Part shown: positions 13,901 through 24,193 of the stretch, one piece after another
Layout: each line of letters opens with the position of its first letter
How positions within the stretch are numbered: position 1 is the stretch's first letter
Source of the DNA: Liquidambar formosana
Taxonomy: Eukaryota; Streptophyta; Magnoliopsida; Saxifragales; Altingiaceae
Reading direction: 5' to 3'
NCBI GenBank assembly: GCA_039720395.1
Contig: CM077834.1
Location: forward strand, 6,406,607-6,470,606
DNA: 64,000 nt
The notes under the pieces: model-generated
Told to the model about the DNA's origin: nothing
Database searches by the model: none
What the model saw: only the letters and a program-made list of their open reading frames with translations
Program-made: the position numbers and the translations under genes

Positions 13901-16900
13901 TGGTATTTAAGTTTTTAGTCAAAGTTTTCTTAGTTCTCTTGTCCCTTCTTTCTTGGAACTTGTGTTGTCATTCTTGAAGAAGTTGATAGCTTTGAAACTG
14001 TACCTATGGCTGGAGGGATGTTCTATGCCAATGCTTATTTAAGCTCTTAGCCTTGTAATTGAAAGGGAAGTTCAACAGAATTTTGAATGATAATTCAGCC
14101 TTTGGTTTTCTAAGGAGTTGTTCCTGTTCTCTTACTCTTATCCCTTTGGTGGATTCCATTGGGTGGCAAGCTGATTTATCCCCTAAGTTTTTACTTGTGT
14201 TTCCTCCTCTTTCTCCATTTTCCGGCTTCATCTTATACATTGACGAATTCATTTATGCTGTGAATAGTAAATAATGTAATGTTATCTTTTGATTTAAACG
14301 ATGCTGGCTGTTGGTGTAACTTCTGAGAGCATATTGTTCTCCACAATTTGAGAATACTAATTTGGTGATCTGCTTGTAGCATTATGAAGAACTGAAGTGT
14401 GCTGGAGTTCAAGTTACAAAGCATATTTTTATGGCGCTTATAAATGCATACACAACTTGTGGACAGTTTGAGAAGGCAAAACAGGTATGTTTGCATGATG
14501 CATGTATCTTCTTCTACTTAACACCAGTCCAAAAAGGAAAAAGATTTCTTATGCAACTTGTTCTTCACCTTAAACAGTCAGAGATTCCCTTGAATGAAGT
14601 TATATTTTTTTTAACTTTTTATAAATCTTTGTCTACTACCCTGCCTTCTTTATATCAAATTTTATATATTAATTAATGTTGTCATTCAGAAATTATTTGT
14701 ATTATACCACAGGTGATGCTCCTTTTAAAATTCATAAATTTTGTGAGAGGCAGAGCTACACATATTTTGTAATGAAACAAACAAGGTATTAGGGGATTAA
14801 AGTTTCAAAATGTGATATCTAAAAAAACTTCAAAATATTCTGAGATGCTGAAATTTTGGCATAGTTTATTGTTTTGTTTTGTTATTTTATTTTATTTTTC
14901 CTCGACAAATATGATCATCATATTAAAAAAGAAGTATATTATTAGCCACCTAACTTTAGTTTTGCAGACATGGTCTTTAAACATCAGTCTCTTCAGTTTT
15001 GCAGTTGTTTATTAGCCACCTAGCTTTGGTTGTATGAGGAACACCTTATACCAATCAATGCTCTTGTTAAAGATTCAGTCTTGGACCCCCGCTGACACAC
15101 CCCGATTTTTTAGGCCCTTCTCTCAATAGTATCAATAGAAAACCCATCTCCTTTAATCATCCCAATTATTCAGAAAACGAATCCTGTCCTTCACACCAGA
15201 TAAATTGGGTTTGAACATCAACCAACTGTCCCCAGCCTCAACACAACAATCTCCGCCTAATGGAAGATTCCGCACTTTAGCAGCTTGGTGATAGGAAAAG
15301 CCGTTGCATGACCAAAAGGTCATTGCTGCTGGGGGTAACACCATTTCCATGCTTCACTGGAGACTTGACTGAATTCTCAAGGCTTCCAGAAATGCCTTCC
15401 ATCCAGTAAGCTCCTCCACCTTCCAGAATGATAATCATGCTTTTTTCTGGTTGAACGGAAATTGTGAGATAAATAAGGCCTTTCCTCTCTAATTTGTTCT
15501 TACCAAAGCTCCCACTTCTCTGCATATTCCAAGTTCTTTCCAGTACACTGTAGCCTTGGGCCCATTTGTGCATATATTATTGACAAAATCTGCCAACTTT
15601 CGCATGAATGTTCTTTCCAGAAAGATACTGTTTGAGAGAGCTCTCCCCCTTTCCACAACTCGAAGAAATCTGCCGCTGTTCTCATACACTATCTCGATCT
15701 CTATCATCTTACCTTCAACGTGAATCATGCTGTTCCTCTGAGAGCTATGACTGAACACTAGGATGCACCCCTTTGGCTGAGAGAGTACAAAAGAGTTCTG
15801 ATGCGGACAGGACCTAGCCCACAACTTCATTGCTTGAAGGCCAAGATTTACCATATTTTAATTAGCTTTATTTATGGAATTTCTTGATTGTTACATTTTA
15901 ATTTTCATGAATTTAGGAGCAAGTATTACCATAGTTGATGTACTTTGGGTCTATATAAAGACTCCATATCTCTTAAAATAAATCAACCATGGATTAATAA
16001 AAATTAAGTTTCTTTAGGTGTGGTGCCTGACTCCATACCCCCTAAGTGCCGACTCTTAGGGTTTTCTTGCTTGTTTGGTGCTTGACTCCAAATCCCACCT
16101 AGGTGCTGACTCCTAGGGGTTTAGCTTCTTTTTGCTTCTTTTCAAGCTTTCTTTTCTTTTATTTTCTTTCTCTATTTCTTTTTCGCTCTTACATGTTTTG
16201 AGGTTGTCCTGCATCAAGTTCCCTTGCAGCTTAAATATTTCCATCTTTGCACAAAACCAAAAAGAAAAAGTCAAAAGACTACACTTGGACACACACCGAC
16301 ACCCTGTACTCAAGTCCATATAACAAAGCAGTCTCTTCCATGTATATATTTTTTTATGCAACTAAAATTGTTTCTAGAATAAATTATCAATGATAAAAAA
16401 TATGAAAAGGACTAAGTAGCCCCAAAGACATCCATTGTCTTGTAAATTGTACATAAATCTATTTGCATCACTTCTGTTTTATGGTTTTATCCATGCCTCT
16501 TTTATTGTCGTTTGGTTTCTCCTTTGTAAATCTTTGAGGCATTTTTATATTCAGCATGTATTAGTATATTTAAATCCTCCTTGCTAATCCTCTTTTTCCT
16601 GTTCTTCTTTGATGCTTTACCTTTCATTCAGCATTGTTGTACTAATAAATTACATTTAAGTATGTTTATTTCATTATATTTTCGTTGTAACTGTGCTCTG
16701 TTGTATACTTGTATGTAATATTGGCCATAGTGTTGCTTACAAAATGAGTGAATATTATATATGATAATCTGACAGATGTACCATTTTATGTGGTAGGTGG
16801 TCTTAGACAAGGAGTGCCAATTAAGAATTCAAATGAAATTAAAAGTGCGCTTGTCTCGGCTCTTGCCTCACACTGGGCAAATGTCAGATGCCCTTGAAAT

Positions 16901-19376
16901 ATATGAAGAAATTAAACAAGCTGGATGCAATCTGGAGCCCAAAGCCATTATTAGTCTTATTGTAAGGTTTATTTATTTTTATTGAATCCTTAGTGTGTTA
17001 CAACTTGTAAAAACTATGACATTCTTTTATTCCTTAGGAGCACCTTCAATCGGAAGGAGAGCTGAGTATTTGCTTCAACTGCTTGAGGAATTGAATGATC
17101 CAGATTATTGGATTGATGGTTGCTGCAGAATCATCCTATATTGTATTCGATACAAGCATCTAAGGTTTGCAAACAATTTATTTTTTCAGCTTTCTTGGAA
17201 AACTGTGTACAATGTCCACTTTTCTTACATTCATACTTTCTTTGATTTAGTTTTGCCGTCGATTTGCTCAAGCAACTCAAAGATAAATTCTGGGATGATG
17301 AATTGGCTGTAGAAGCTCTATGTGATGAGGTTTTGCTCCCATCCTCTCCCTCATTCAATGAAGTTGAAACATTTGGTGTGAAATACTGATGTACATATCA
17401 GTTTGGTTTAAGCAGGCTTTACCTTGCAGAATTTATGGTCATTATATTATGGGTAAATTACACTCCGCTTCCTTGACATTTGTCGAAAATAGAGAGACCT
17501 CCCTTCTATTTTTGAAAATTACATTCCCCTCAACTTCTTGCATATAATTTATACAGAACTCCCTTCTATCAGCTTTAAATTTTATTAAAATACCTACTCT
17601 ACCCATAATCTCTTATGTGACCCTTGAGGAGATTTTCCATGCCATGATATTTTTGTGTCTAAAATTCGGATTTTTTTGGGAATAGAGTGGATGTCTCTGT
17701 ATTTTCAACAAACCTCCAGGGAGGTCAGTGTAATTTACCCTTATATTAATTTTATTTTTGTTACCTTTTTAACAATACGATGGTTTGGGAAACCTTTTAG
17801 ACCTTGTGTTTCCATACTGATCTATGCATTAGTTCCCTTTATGTGTACTGAAGAAGATTGGTTTGCATTTTGATTCTCATTATTCCATGTTATGTTTCTG
17901 GAGAAGTTTACTTTGAATTAGTACCCTCTATGTGGGCTTTCTACTTACGTTGTGGTTTCATTATTACAACGTTGAGCAGGTTTTTTCTCATATTGCGGAG
18001 ACAGAGCCTACTGATTTGCAGATTGGCCTGGATTTTCTTCGAGCCATGAAGGAAGTGCTTGGGATTCAGCCTTCACGAAAAAGTCTTGATTTTCTCCTTG
18101 GTGCTTGTGTTAATGCCAAAGATTGTCTTACTTCTCAATTGGTTTGGAAAGAATATCAGGCAACTGGCCTTCCTTACAATGTTTTAAGTTTCTTAAGGTA
18201 AGTAATGCTTGTTATTCTCGTTTTTTTATGTCTTCGTCTTGCTTAGGTAGAACACCACTTCTGCATTTTATTTTTGTGAGTTGGGAGTTGCTTGCCTCAT
18301 TTGCATAGAGCCTGGAGTGCTGCTTTGTTCTCCATGAGGATAAAAAATGGAAATCTCTCTCTCTCTCTCTCTCTCTCTCCCCTATAATGCCCCATATGGT
18401 GAATATATTTTTAATTAAATTGAGAAGGAATTGTCAAGGTGGGTGGCACAATTTAATTGTGTTATTAATGAGTCCCTTACACTTAGTAATACATGACACT
18501 AACATAGTTGTTGCGCTGGTGGGTTTAAAATTAATAAAAAGAAAATATATATAGATGGAGAGAGCGTGGGAACAAAAAGAAACATTAGGGCATATTAGAG
18601 TAATTATATTATGCTCTCACCAGTTTGAGTTCGGGGCTGGTCACTATCACTGCTTTGGGGGAAAGAGTCTTGTTTGCGTGTTGCTAAGTTCTGTATGTAT
18701 GTCGTGTTTCATGTAAAGTTGTTGACTAGTGACAATCTTAAAAGGCTTGACAATTGACTATTGTCATTTGTAACATGCTTCTACCCATCTATATGTGTCT
18801 GCTCACATGCACCATTTTTAATTTAACATGCCCATCGTGAGTTTTAATAATTTTTGTTCATTGTGACTTCGATTCAAATTATTATATACTACTTGTATGG
18901 CAATAAGTGGATTTCTTGGTTGCGCAGATGCATGCGAAATTCTTATAAAAGGGACTGAGTGTGTGATTTCAAAGCACTTGATAACCTAAGAAAAAACAGA
19001 ACTTAATAATTTGCAATTCCTTTATGTCATGGATCCTGGCATAATTTCCAGTGAGATTCAAGGATACATGTCTCCCTCTTCCAGTGAGATATGGTCACTA
19101 ATATGGGGACATAACAAATTTCAGTTGACATTTTGTATATGTATAAACAATATATATTTTTTTCTCCTCATTGCTTTTGATTCTTAAAATGCTTGTGCAG
19201 GATGTATCAGGTCCCTTTTGGCTTCTGGGGACCATAAATCTGCAGCAAATATGCTAAAGAAAATACCAAAAGACGATCCCCATGTATGCTGTGTCATCAA
19301 AGCATATCAAATGACTTATGTCAAGTCCACCTCTGTCAAGGGGAAGAATAAGAAGAAGAAGAAGATGAAAAATTAA
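1..19376 (+). CDS. Pentatricopeptide repeat protein (At4g04790/At4g21880 type), 5'-partial, with five one-base indels
   Basis: Organellar RNA-binding PPR protein, probably mitochondrial by family. The start codon is before the window. I place exons at 1-160, 792-839, 1233-1868, 4817-4996, 5512-5576, 8703-8811, 8965-9078, 9457-9552, 9682-9780, 11626-11745, 14380-14484, 16797-16961, 17038-17164, 17251-17329, 17980-18197 and 19201-19376. All have GT-AG borders and matching phases, giving about 830 residues. PPR helix pairs are clear from 8965 on, for example ALDIVEQMCEAGMTLPIETF, GAYGMLKDLEKMNLMPT-like and EIYEEIKQAGCNLEPKAI stretches. The N-terminus shown is a Thr/Ser/Lys-rich low-complexity region and the C-terminus is a lysine run ending in TAA at 19374. 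One-base indels lie near 8772, 16811, 16874, 17069 and 19212; three of them create stops if read literally (8775, 17092, 19235). The donor after 17329 (GTTTTG) is weak. The gene is either real with assembly errors or a decaying copy. The Arabidopsis assignment rests on recalled similarity only. Confidence 0.8.
183..760. repeat. Repeated GTTTGG...GAGAAAACTGA motifs in PPR intron 1
   Basis: Intron 1 (161-791) holds related segments: CCGTTTGGTTCCCGAG with ACTGAAGAAAAGAA at 189-222, TCCGTTTGGTTGATGAGAAA with the same ACTGAAGAAAAGAA at 422-455, an inverse copy near 634-662 (CTCAGTACCCAAACAGAGC), and a derived copy near 707-750. Forward and inverse copies flank AT-rich filler, which looks like a degraded foldback MITE. 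A similar arrangement is present in FIE intron 1. Confidence 0.5.
2035..2426 (+). mobile_element. 5'-truncated LINE insertion (392 bp) in PPR intron 3
   Basis: A + strand reading frame (2052-2306) ends in a LINE-like C-terminus: AILWRCAFLALFWVIWLERN followed by GRIFEDKE. A T-rich 3' tail with TATTAATAAAATC and a 12-base poly(A) follow. The 11-bp direct repeat ATGAATTCTGA occurs at 2024-2034 and 2427-2437, exactly bordering the element, so this is target-primed retrotransposition with 5' truncation. Confidence 0.9.
2693..2978 (-). mobile_element. 5'-truncated LINE insertion, minus strand, PPR intron 3
   Basis: Read on the - strand this gives a LINE C-terminal fragment (TILWSIWKERNQRTFEGVEV) followed by the tail motif GTGCTTGTATATGTCTTA and a poly(A) run (plus-strand T run at 2691). 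The flanks carry a 17-bp direct repeat with one mismatch, ACTAAAAC(G/A)AATAACTT, at 2676-2692 and 2979-2995. It shares its 3' tail with the fragment at 12734-12816. Confidence 0.85.
3000..4700. other. Remainder of PPR intron 3, AT-rich, no gene seen
   Basis: The 1869-4816 intron outside the two LINEs is AT-rich with short A runs. I see no conserved reading frame; the 68-residue frame at 4147-4353 has no recognisable content. Confidence 0.6.
4708..4749 (+). repeat. C21-A21 homopolymer pair
   Basis: Twenty-one C are followed directly by twenty-one A, 67 bases upstream of the acceptor of PPR exon 4. Such a tract is very prone to length errors in sequencing and to polymerase slippage. Confidence 0.95.
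5860..6570 (-). mobile_element. Degenerate LINE fragment with zf-RVT region
   Basis: On the minus strand, two overlapping frames give the reverse-transcriptase zinc-binding region: RYFTTESAYCFINAKLE, then WKYLASKNHNLFLACWRWHL and, downstream, GCPHGGHASEDTLHML, matching the FxVxSAY / WK..P.K..FFxW / CPxCG..EDxxHxL pattern of non-LTR elements. Frames are broken by stops and shifts. It sits in PPR intron 5 (5577-8702). Confidence 0.7.
7050..7075. repeat. (TA)n microsatellite
   Basis: A TA dinucleotide run lies just 5' of the hairpin element that starts at 7083. Confidence 0.9.
7083..7433. mobile_element. 351-bp foldback MITE (long near-perfect hairpin)
   Basis: The left end GGATGATGATCAGGTAAGCA is repeated in inverse orientation at 7414-7433. 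Both arms, about 160 bp each, stay complementary almost throughout, around a loop near 7246-7270. Each arm holds two copies of the near-palindrome GATATAACTTATATC or its complement (7109-7123, 7214-7228, 7285-7299, 7392-7406). TA flanks both ends (7081-7082, 7434-7435), compatible with a TA target site, though the left flank is itself a TA array. No coding capacity. Confidence 0.85.
7577..8070 (+). mobile_element. LINE-derived remnant (C-terminal/RNase H-like region)
   Basis: The + strand reads VAFLLWNIWKCRNLVVF and then AVMKRSAEYFEEC, typical of the region after zf-RVT in plant LINEs. After a 30-base poly(A) at 7911-7940 comes LWKMKFDG, resembling the start of the RNase H domain. Stops interrupt the frame. 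It lies in PPR intron 5. Confidence 0.55.
9839..10751. mobile_element. Non-autonomous TIR element (Mutator-like end motif) with internal tandem array
   Basis: The left end GGGCCAGGCTATTGCCACCA continues as an inverted repeat of about 52 bp: 9839-9890 against 10700-10751 (GGTGGCAATAGCCTGGCCC). The element is 913 bp and lies inside PPR intron 9 (9781-11625). The terminal core GGCTATTGCNACC is shared with the elements at 44125 and 45822. Flanks are AT-rich and I could not settle a target-site duplication. The left internal part is C-rich; the middle holds the 33-bp array. Confidence 0.85.
10134..10375 (+). repeat. 33-bp tandem array inside the TIR element
   Basis: GTTCGG starts at 10134, 10167, 10200, 10278, 10311 and 10343, mostly 33 bases apart, with each unit also holding a GAACA box about 18 bases further on (an imperfect inverse of TGTTC). 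One or two units between 10205 and 10278 have diverged. Confidence 0.8.
10906..10957. repeat. (CT)n(AT)n compound microsatellite
   Basis: A CT run of about 33 bases passes directly into an AT run, in PPR intron 9. Confidence 0.95.
12241..12323 (+). mobile_element. Short tRNA-derived SINE with TSD
   Basis: Body with an A-box-like TGTGATCTAGTGG and B box GGATCGAATCC, then an A-rich end. It is flanked by an 18-bp direct repeat with two mismatches (ATGTTTC(G/A)GATGT(G/C)CACT) at 12223-12240 and 12324-12341. It is related to the copy at 51014-51127. Located in PPR intron 10. Confidence 0.8.
12430..12715 (+). mobile_element. LTR/TRIM-type remnant, two direct copies with a PBS-like site
   Basis: Two similar segments (about 12433-12510 and 12609-12700) share AAGTCCCACATC, TTGGGCCCTCCAC, and ACTTAACATG. 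The first is followed by TGGTATTGGAGCA, one or two changes from the plant tRNA-Met primer-binding site TGGTATCAGAGC. This fits a miniature LTR element (TRIM) or a degraded LTR pair. Confidence 0.5.
12734..12816 (+). mobile_element. Extremely 5'-truncated LINE tail (83 bp) with TSD
   Basis: The segment holds only the LINE 3' tail (AGTGCTTGTATATGTCTTAC, then TTGTTATTAATACATATTTA and a short A run). The 13-bp direct repeat AAATATAACAAGA borders it at 12721-12733 and 12817-12829. The same tail occurs inverted at 2693-2978. Confidence 0.85.
13440..14270 (+). mobile_element. Possible LTR-retrotransposon LTR remnant
   Basis: A non-coding segment in PPR intron 10 with an internal degenerate duplication: 13631-13700 and 13727-13796 both read like CAGAATCAGATTTGA, CAAGAACAGGGGCTAT and AGAATTC-AGTTCCTTC. 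The layout resembles a plant LTR, but no TG..CA ends or target duplication could be confirmed. Confidence 0.35.
15150..15860 (-). mobile_element. Degenerate retroelement-associated ORF remnant
   Basis: On the minus strand two frames (15489-15854 and 15277-15573) overlap and together read as one broken protein (IEIEIVYENSGRFLRVVERG, then LIYLTISVQPEKSMIIILEG). It resembles an uncharacterised plant ORF family often found beside LINE sequences; that resemblance is from memory. Frameshifts break it. It lies in PPR intron 11. Confidence 0.4.
16025..16122 (+). repeat. Imperfect direct duplication, about 60 bp
   Basis: GGTGCCTGACTCCATACCCC followed by CTAAGTGCCGACTCTTAGGG recurs as GGTGCTTGACTCCAAATCCC and CTAGGTGCTGACTCCTAGGG. 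It is downstream of a TATA-like and AATAAA-like stretch, possibly the end of an LTR. Confidence 0.5.
18353..18379. repeat. (TC)n microsatellite
   Basis: A CT dinucleotide run in the last intron of the PPR gene. Confidence 0.95.
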
Positions 19377-20339
19377 GAGACAAACATGAAGTCAACGGAA
19401 AAAGAGATTTGAGGACCTTTCTGTCCACAATTTTCTTTTTATATCAGTAGTCGGTTGAGTGCCTTGCTTCCTACCAAATATGATAATCACAGTGAGCATT
19501 GGGATTGTAGTTCTTGGAGGTGGGTATGTAAATGGTATGGGACGTATCAGAGCGACGAGCCTAACTGCAATCGAGTATGGTAGCATCTGCAAAGGAGAAA
19601 CTCAAAACAAGTCGAGCTTTTTGGGCTCTCTTTTAGTTTAAGCTGTTTCTTGGGGCTGAAATTGTCTCTGTATTGGCTGCACCTGCTGCACTGGTTGAAG
19701 AACCATAGAAGCTTTGGGAAACAAGGTCTTATGGAATTTCCCTGGCCTTTCTTTGGCAGGAATTGATGGTGATCACCTGGACAACTCCATTCAGTCTCTT
19801 GCTTCTTCCCAAGAGAGGTCACTTCTAGCTATTTTTTCTCCATTCCAAAATTTTTTGCCATCCATATTTGTTCTGTTATTAAAAACCGCATTTGTTCTCT
19901 AATAATCCATGTTGCTACAGGGCCCTGTATCAGAATATTACTTCATATATATATATATATATATATATATCTTTTAGTCGCTCATATTTGGTTAATCTTC
20001 ATTTTTTAATTACTTCTCTATTTTACTAACTTCCTTATTACTAATGTTCATAGACATCATGAACTGGTCTTGTTTAGATCTTTGCATGGAATCTCTCAAT
20101 AGGTATGTAAAATGTAGGCTTTACCAACTTGGTTTTTGTTCTAGGGCTTAATATTGGAGGCCTGATTCATGGGCCAGGCCATATGAGCAGTACTGGAAGT
20201 GGCCAGATACTGTGTAATCTCAAATCAGGAGTAGAGTAGGGAGTTCAATATCAGAAAGTAGAGAGAGCATTTTTTTCAACCATCATCGCTGCCACCAAAT
20301 CCTTCACTATCGTTATGTTGTTATTTTCTACATATTCCA

Positions 20340-20610
20340 CCATCATCATCATTGCTGGCACCGCCAACACCACCACCAACGCCACCACCACCACCACCAC
20401 TACCATTGCCCATTACCATTGTTATTATTTTCCATCTTCAAACCATTTATCCCCATCAAAATTAGGCCACTACCATTATCGTTGAGGCCCGGTAATCACT
20501 ACTATTTTATTGTCATTTCAATATCCTCCGTCACTACCACCACCGCGGCCACCATTTAACTTGATGCCATTTGCGATGAACTCTTGCCACTACCACCACC
20601 ACCACCACAT
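20340..20610. repeat. CCA/CAC-rich minisatellite-like stretch
   Basis: Imperfect runs of CCA and CAT triplets with short interruptions, for example around 20370-20405 and 20590-20612. No open frame with support. Confidence 0.7.
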
Positions 20611-20889
20611 GCACAGCTATATTGGGCAATGAGGATACAATCTTCTTTCAAATGACACCCCATTAAAAGAAACAGCCACTCATCAATTGATCATAACAAT
20701 TGTGACTCATGATACGTATATAAGTATCAATTTCAGCATCATAATATTCTCTTTCTGCTAGAGAAGATGGAAGGGGAAGAGGCATGAATCCACTTTCTTA
20801 TCTTTTAGCCGTGACTATGTAGCCAAAGCCTGCTATGTGGTTTGCGTCATGATAAACAAGTGCATTCAACATCATAAAATTCTCCTCCA

Positions 20890-21010
20890 TAATGATCACA
20901 ATAAGTTATATGGGTCTAAAAGTTGCTGCGGACTAAAAATTAAAAAAAAATTGAGGAATATATTAAGTTTTTCTAACATGGTATCAGAGCAGCTTTATAT
21001 TTTTTCAATT
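20890..21010 (+). mobile_element. LTR end with primer-binding-site-like motif
   Basis: The text TCTAACATGGTATCAGAGCA at about 20974-20993 matches the plant retroelement LTR end followed by the tRNA-Met primer site TGGTATCAGAGC. No polyprotein follows, so this is a remnant. Confidence 0.45.
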
Positions 21011-21944
21011 ACTCTAATACCATGAATGAAATAATCAACATATTACTCAACCGTCTAGTTATATTAAACTTTATTATTAATAAGTGCCAGTGAATGCTAC
21101 TTTCGTTTCGATGTGGGACAGACAAAGAACACTTTGGGGAAAACTAGTGGGAGAGGCATGATTGCTTAAAAAAATGATCTCATGAAATTGAATATGCTAA
21201 AAGTGACATAGAAGGCTGTGTTTGTGGGCCATTATAGTAAAGGGAGTTCTTTGCTAATATCGTTATGGAGCCATTAAAGATCTCAAAGCTTTTATATCCA
21301 AAACGTACTAATCATGTTCATGCTAACCCTTTGTGTCCCTATCTCACTAGCAAAGCTTGGCTAATTAATTGAGAAATGCATGAAAAAATCAATTGATATA
21401 TATATTGGCAATTTGTCACATTGCATGCGAAGAATGTAATTGCATGATCAAGATTACATTCTAAATTCTTTACAAAGTTAAAGAACTGAGAATTATGCCA
21501 CTCCTTCACAGGTGATATTGAGGCTACGTACCCTATATGTATACACATATATTAGAGCCACATGCTCGATCTTTTTGTATAAGAAAATATTAACATGTTA
21601 ATCGACCAACCGTTAAAATTGAAATCTGCTATTATGAAGTTTTTGAATGTCCCCAACTAGACATGTACAAAGACATGGTAAAAACAAATACAAATACAAA
21701 TACAAATACTAAAACAATTGAAGAATGATCATTAAAATTCATAGGCCTAAAATTGCACTGATTAGAAATTAAGAATTTTCTTTTAATGTTTTTTAAATGA
21801 ACCACATAGTAATAGCCACGTCATTAAAGAAAAAAACATAGAAAAAACAGTGACAAATAGGATTTTACTTAAAAGAAATAATGCCAAGTATTCAGTTTGT
21901 ATACTTAAATTAATTTTCCCCATTGTTACATAGCTATTAACATT

Positions 21945-22613
21945 TCAAAAAGACATAGCAACAAGTATAGCTTGCCTGCACCTTGCCTTGGCTTGCTCAA
22001 GCCTCTCACTCAATGTCTCTTCTTTCACTGCAGCTTTCACCATGGCCAAATCCATCTCCATCAATCTCAACACCCTAAACAACTCAGTCACCATTCTCTC
22101 CTCCACTTCTCCTTCTTCCCTCAACACTTCCGCCTCTTCTCTTGCTCTCTCCGCCACGATTTCTCCGGCTTTCGCCAACAACTCCTTCGACCCAAACTCC
22201 CTCCCCATTAGCCCTTCCAACTTCTCCAAAAAATCAGCTATCACATAACCCTTTGGTTTCTCTAACTTAATCTCTTTAGTTCTCTTCCACCCTATTTCAA
22301 AGTTTGGCGGGTCGGGTTTTACTAGGCCAGTTCTTGCCTTTCGCTCTCGTATTATCTCAGATTTTCTTCTCTTTTCGATAGGAAAAGTTTCGGTGGTGTT
22401 AATGGATTCGGAGGGTGGAGAAGGGCCTGGGAAGTCAGGCTGAGGGGATGAGTTTGAAGTGCATTTGATGGTGAAGTTTCTTTGGTGGGAGAGGTACTGT
22501 TGGAGTTGTATGTTTGATGGGTTTGTAGAGGTGAAGGAGGTTTGGTTTGGGTAGAGATGGTTGAGATGAAGAGGGTTAGGATGAGGGAGGAAGTGAAGAA
22601 TAGTGGAGGCCAT
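21945..22613 (-). CDS. Uncharacterised, probably chloroplast-targeted protein, 222 aa, single exon
   Basis: An intact intronless reading frame runs from ATG at 22613 to TGA at 21945. An in-frame ATG at 22700 would add 29 residues, but the downstream one begins MASTILHFLPHPNPL, a typical Ser/Thr/Asn-rich transit peptide start, so I prefer it. The first 70 or so residues are poor in acidic residues and rich in Ser, Asn, Pro and His, as in plastid transit peptides. A basic segment follows (EKRRKSEIIRERKARTGLVK). The last 90 residues form a strongly charged, Glu/Arg/Ala-rich helix with heptad character (coiled coil likely) ending QAKARCRQAILVAMSF. I do not recognise a named domain and assign no function. 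It converges on the PPR gene and lies divergent to FIE, about 1.07 kb away, so the two may share an upstream region. Codon use and integrity are those of a real gene. Confidence 0.8.
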   Translation of the reverse strand: MASTILHFLPHPNPLHLNHLYPNQTSFTSTNPSNIQLQQYLSHQRNFTIKCTSNSSPQPDFPGPSPPSESINTTETFPIEKRRKSEIIRERKARTGLVKPDPPNFEIGWKRTKEIKLEKPKGYVIADFLEKLEGLMGREFGSKELLAKAGEIVAERAREEAEVLREEGEVEERMVTELFRVLRLMEMDLAMVKAAVKEETLSERLEQAKARCRQAILVAMSF

Positions 22614-23683
22614 GGCTAGTTTGGAAATGGGTGGAGAGAAGATAAGGCTACTTGTCTCTATTGGTGTTGGTAGTTCTTGGGTGAACTGGATAAAAATCAT
22701 GCAAAATATCTATTGGGAATTGCTTTTCTACATTAGAGTCAGTGCTTGTCTTTGCCGCAATTAGCTAAATTGTCAACATTTGTGTCTCCATGGCTTGTTG
22801 AAGTGGAGCCCACTAGCTTTGCCTAAGAAACCGAGGGATTGAATTGGTTTTTGCCATTTGATTTTTCTAGGTAAGGAAGGAATTACTTTCATAAATATAT
22901 ACTCGCTACAGGAATTCAATTGGTAGATTATGATGTTACTTGTTGGGTCATAAATAATCTCAGGTAGTAAATTGTTCAAGTATAATTTAATCAATTAAAT
23001 AAAGTTCGAATTTGGTTCATTTACTTTACGAGTAAGCTTAAACAAATTTTTTTATCAAACTAATATCAAATCGAGCTAAAGTAACTTGGTTTTCCAAAGT
23101 ATCAATATTCTTATCAAACCGAGTAATACTAACACTTCACTTGGATAAACTTGCTAGCACACAACGGCTTGCACTTCGAAGCCAACAAAACCCCATTGCT
23201 CAGCCACCAAGTTTAAAAATAAGTTTCAACTTATTTATTTATCTTACAAGTGACTTTAAACAAGTCTTTTATGAAATAAACTTTGCACCAAACTCTACTA
23301 CCTTCATTTGTTTTACACTTTCACAGTCATCTTTAAGAAAAATTGAGGTTAAAGATGCAATTTTTTGATTATATTATAGGAATTATCCAATAATAAGTGA
23401 AGCTTTGCCGTGTTAGTTTTTTTTAGAACAATTAAAAATTATGTTAAAATTTGCTATAAGGAAAAAAAAAAAAAAAAATGTTAAAACGTTGTGTCCCGAA
23501 CCTGAAAGATTCAAAACGATGCGTTTGCATAGAGCAGAAACGAGTCGTACTTGAACCACTTCGTTTTTGCCCCTTACTCCGTCAGTCCGTCTCTTCTGCC
23601 CTCTGCCCCGTCGTAAGTATACGGTGTGTGCTTCTGGGTGGCCGTGGCGGTGGTGGTCGACTGGTGGTTGCTAAGCTGCGCCT
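22614..23683. other. Divergent intergenic region between the plastid-protein gene and FIE
   Basis: The 1.07-kb spacer is AT-rich up to 23480, where an A run ends and a GC-richer presumed FIE promoter and 5' UTR begins, with CG-containing motifs such as AAAACGATGCGTTTGC at about 23513-23528. No other gene is visible. Confidence 0.55.
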
Positions 23684-24162
23684 ATGGCGAAGATCACGCT
23701 AGGATGCGAACCAGTGGTGGGTTCGCTAACGCCATCGAAGAAGAGAGAGTACAGAGTAACAAACAGGCTCCAAGAGGGCAAGCGTCCTCTATACGCCGTT
23801 GTTTTCAATTTCGTCGACTCTCGTTACTTCAACGTTTTTGCTACCGTTGGCGGCAATCGGGTACTCATTAAATTCTCTCTCTTTTTTGCTCCGTTTGTTT
23901 CCCGAGAAACTGAGGGAAAAGAAAAATATGAAGCTAGAGATCTTAAGCCCTTACCCATTTAGCAAAAACCATGTTTGCTTATTGTTTTCTCGGCAACTAA
24001 TATTTCGTTTGTTTCCCGAGAAAACTGAGGGTAAAGAGGAAAAAAAGATAGGAATTTTACAACTGCCTATCAAACCCTCACCTCATTTAGTAAAGACCAA
24101 GTTAAAAAATATATATATATATATTTTATCGATTTTTCTCAGCTACCAAGCAGAGGTTTTTT

Positions 24163-24193
<31 letters not shown>

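Larger units (their letters stand above)
19377..21944. other. PPR 3' flank and intergenic region
   Basis: Non-coding region between two convergent genes. It contains the presumed PPR 3' UTR, a TA microsatellite at 19945-19970, a CCA-rich stretch at 20340-20610 and an LTR-remnant PBS-like site near 20980. No further gene is seen. Confidence 0.6.

Noticed and set aside
21972..22248. Plus-strand frames of 79 and 86 residues
   Set aside because: They are antisense shadows of the intact minus-strand gene at 21945-22613.
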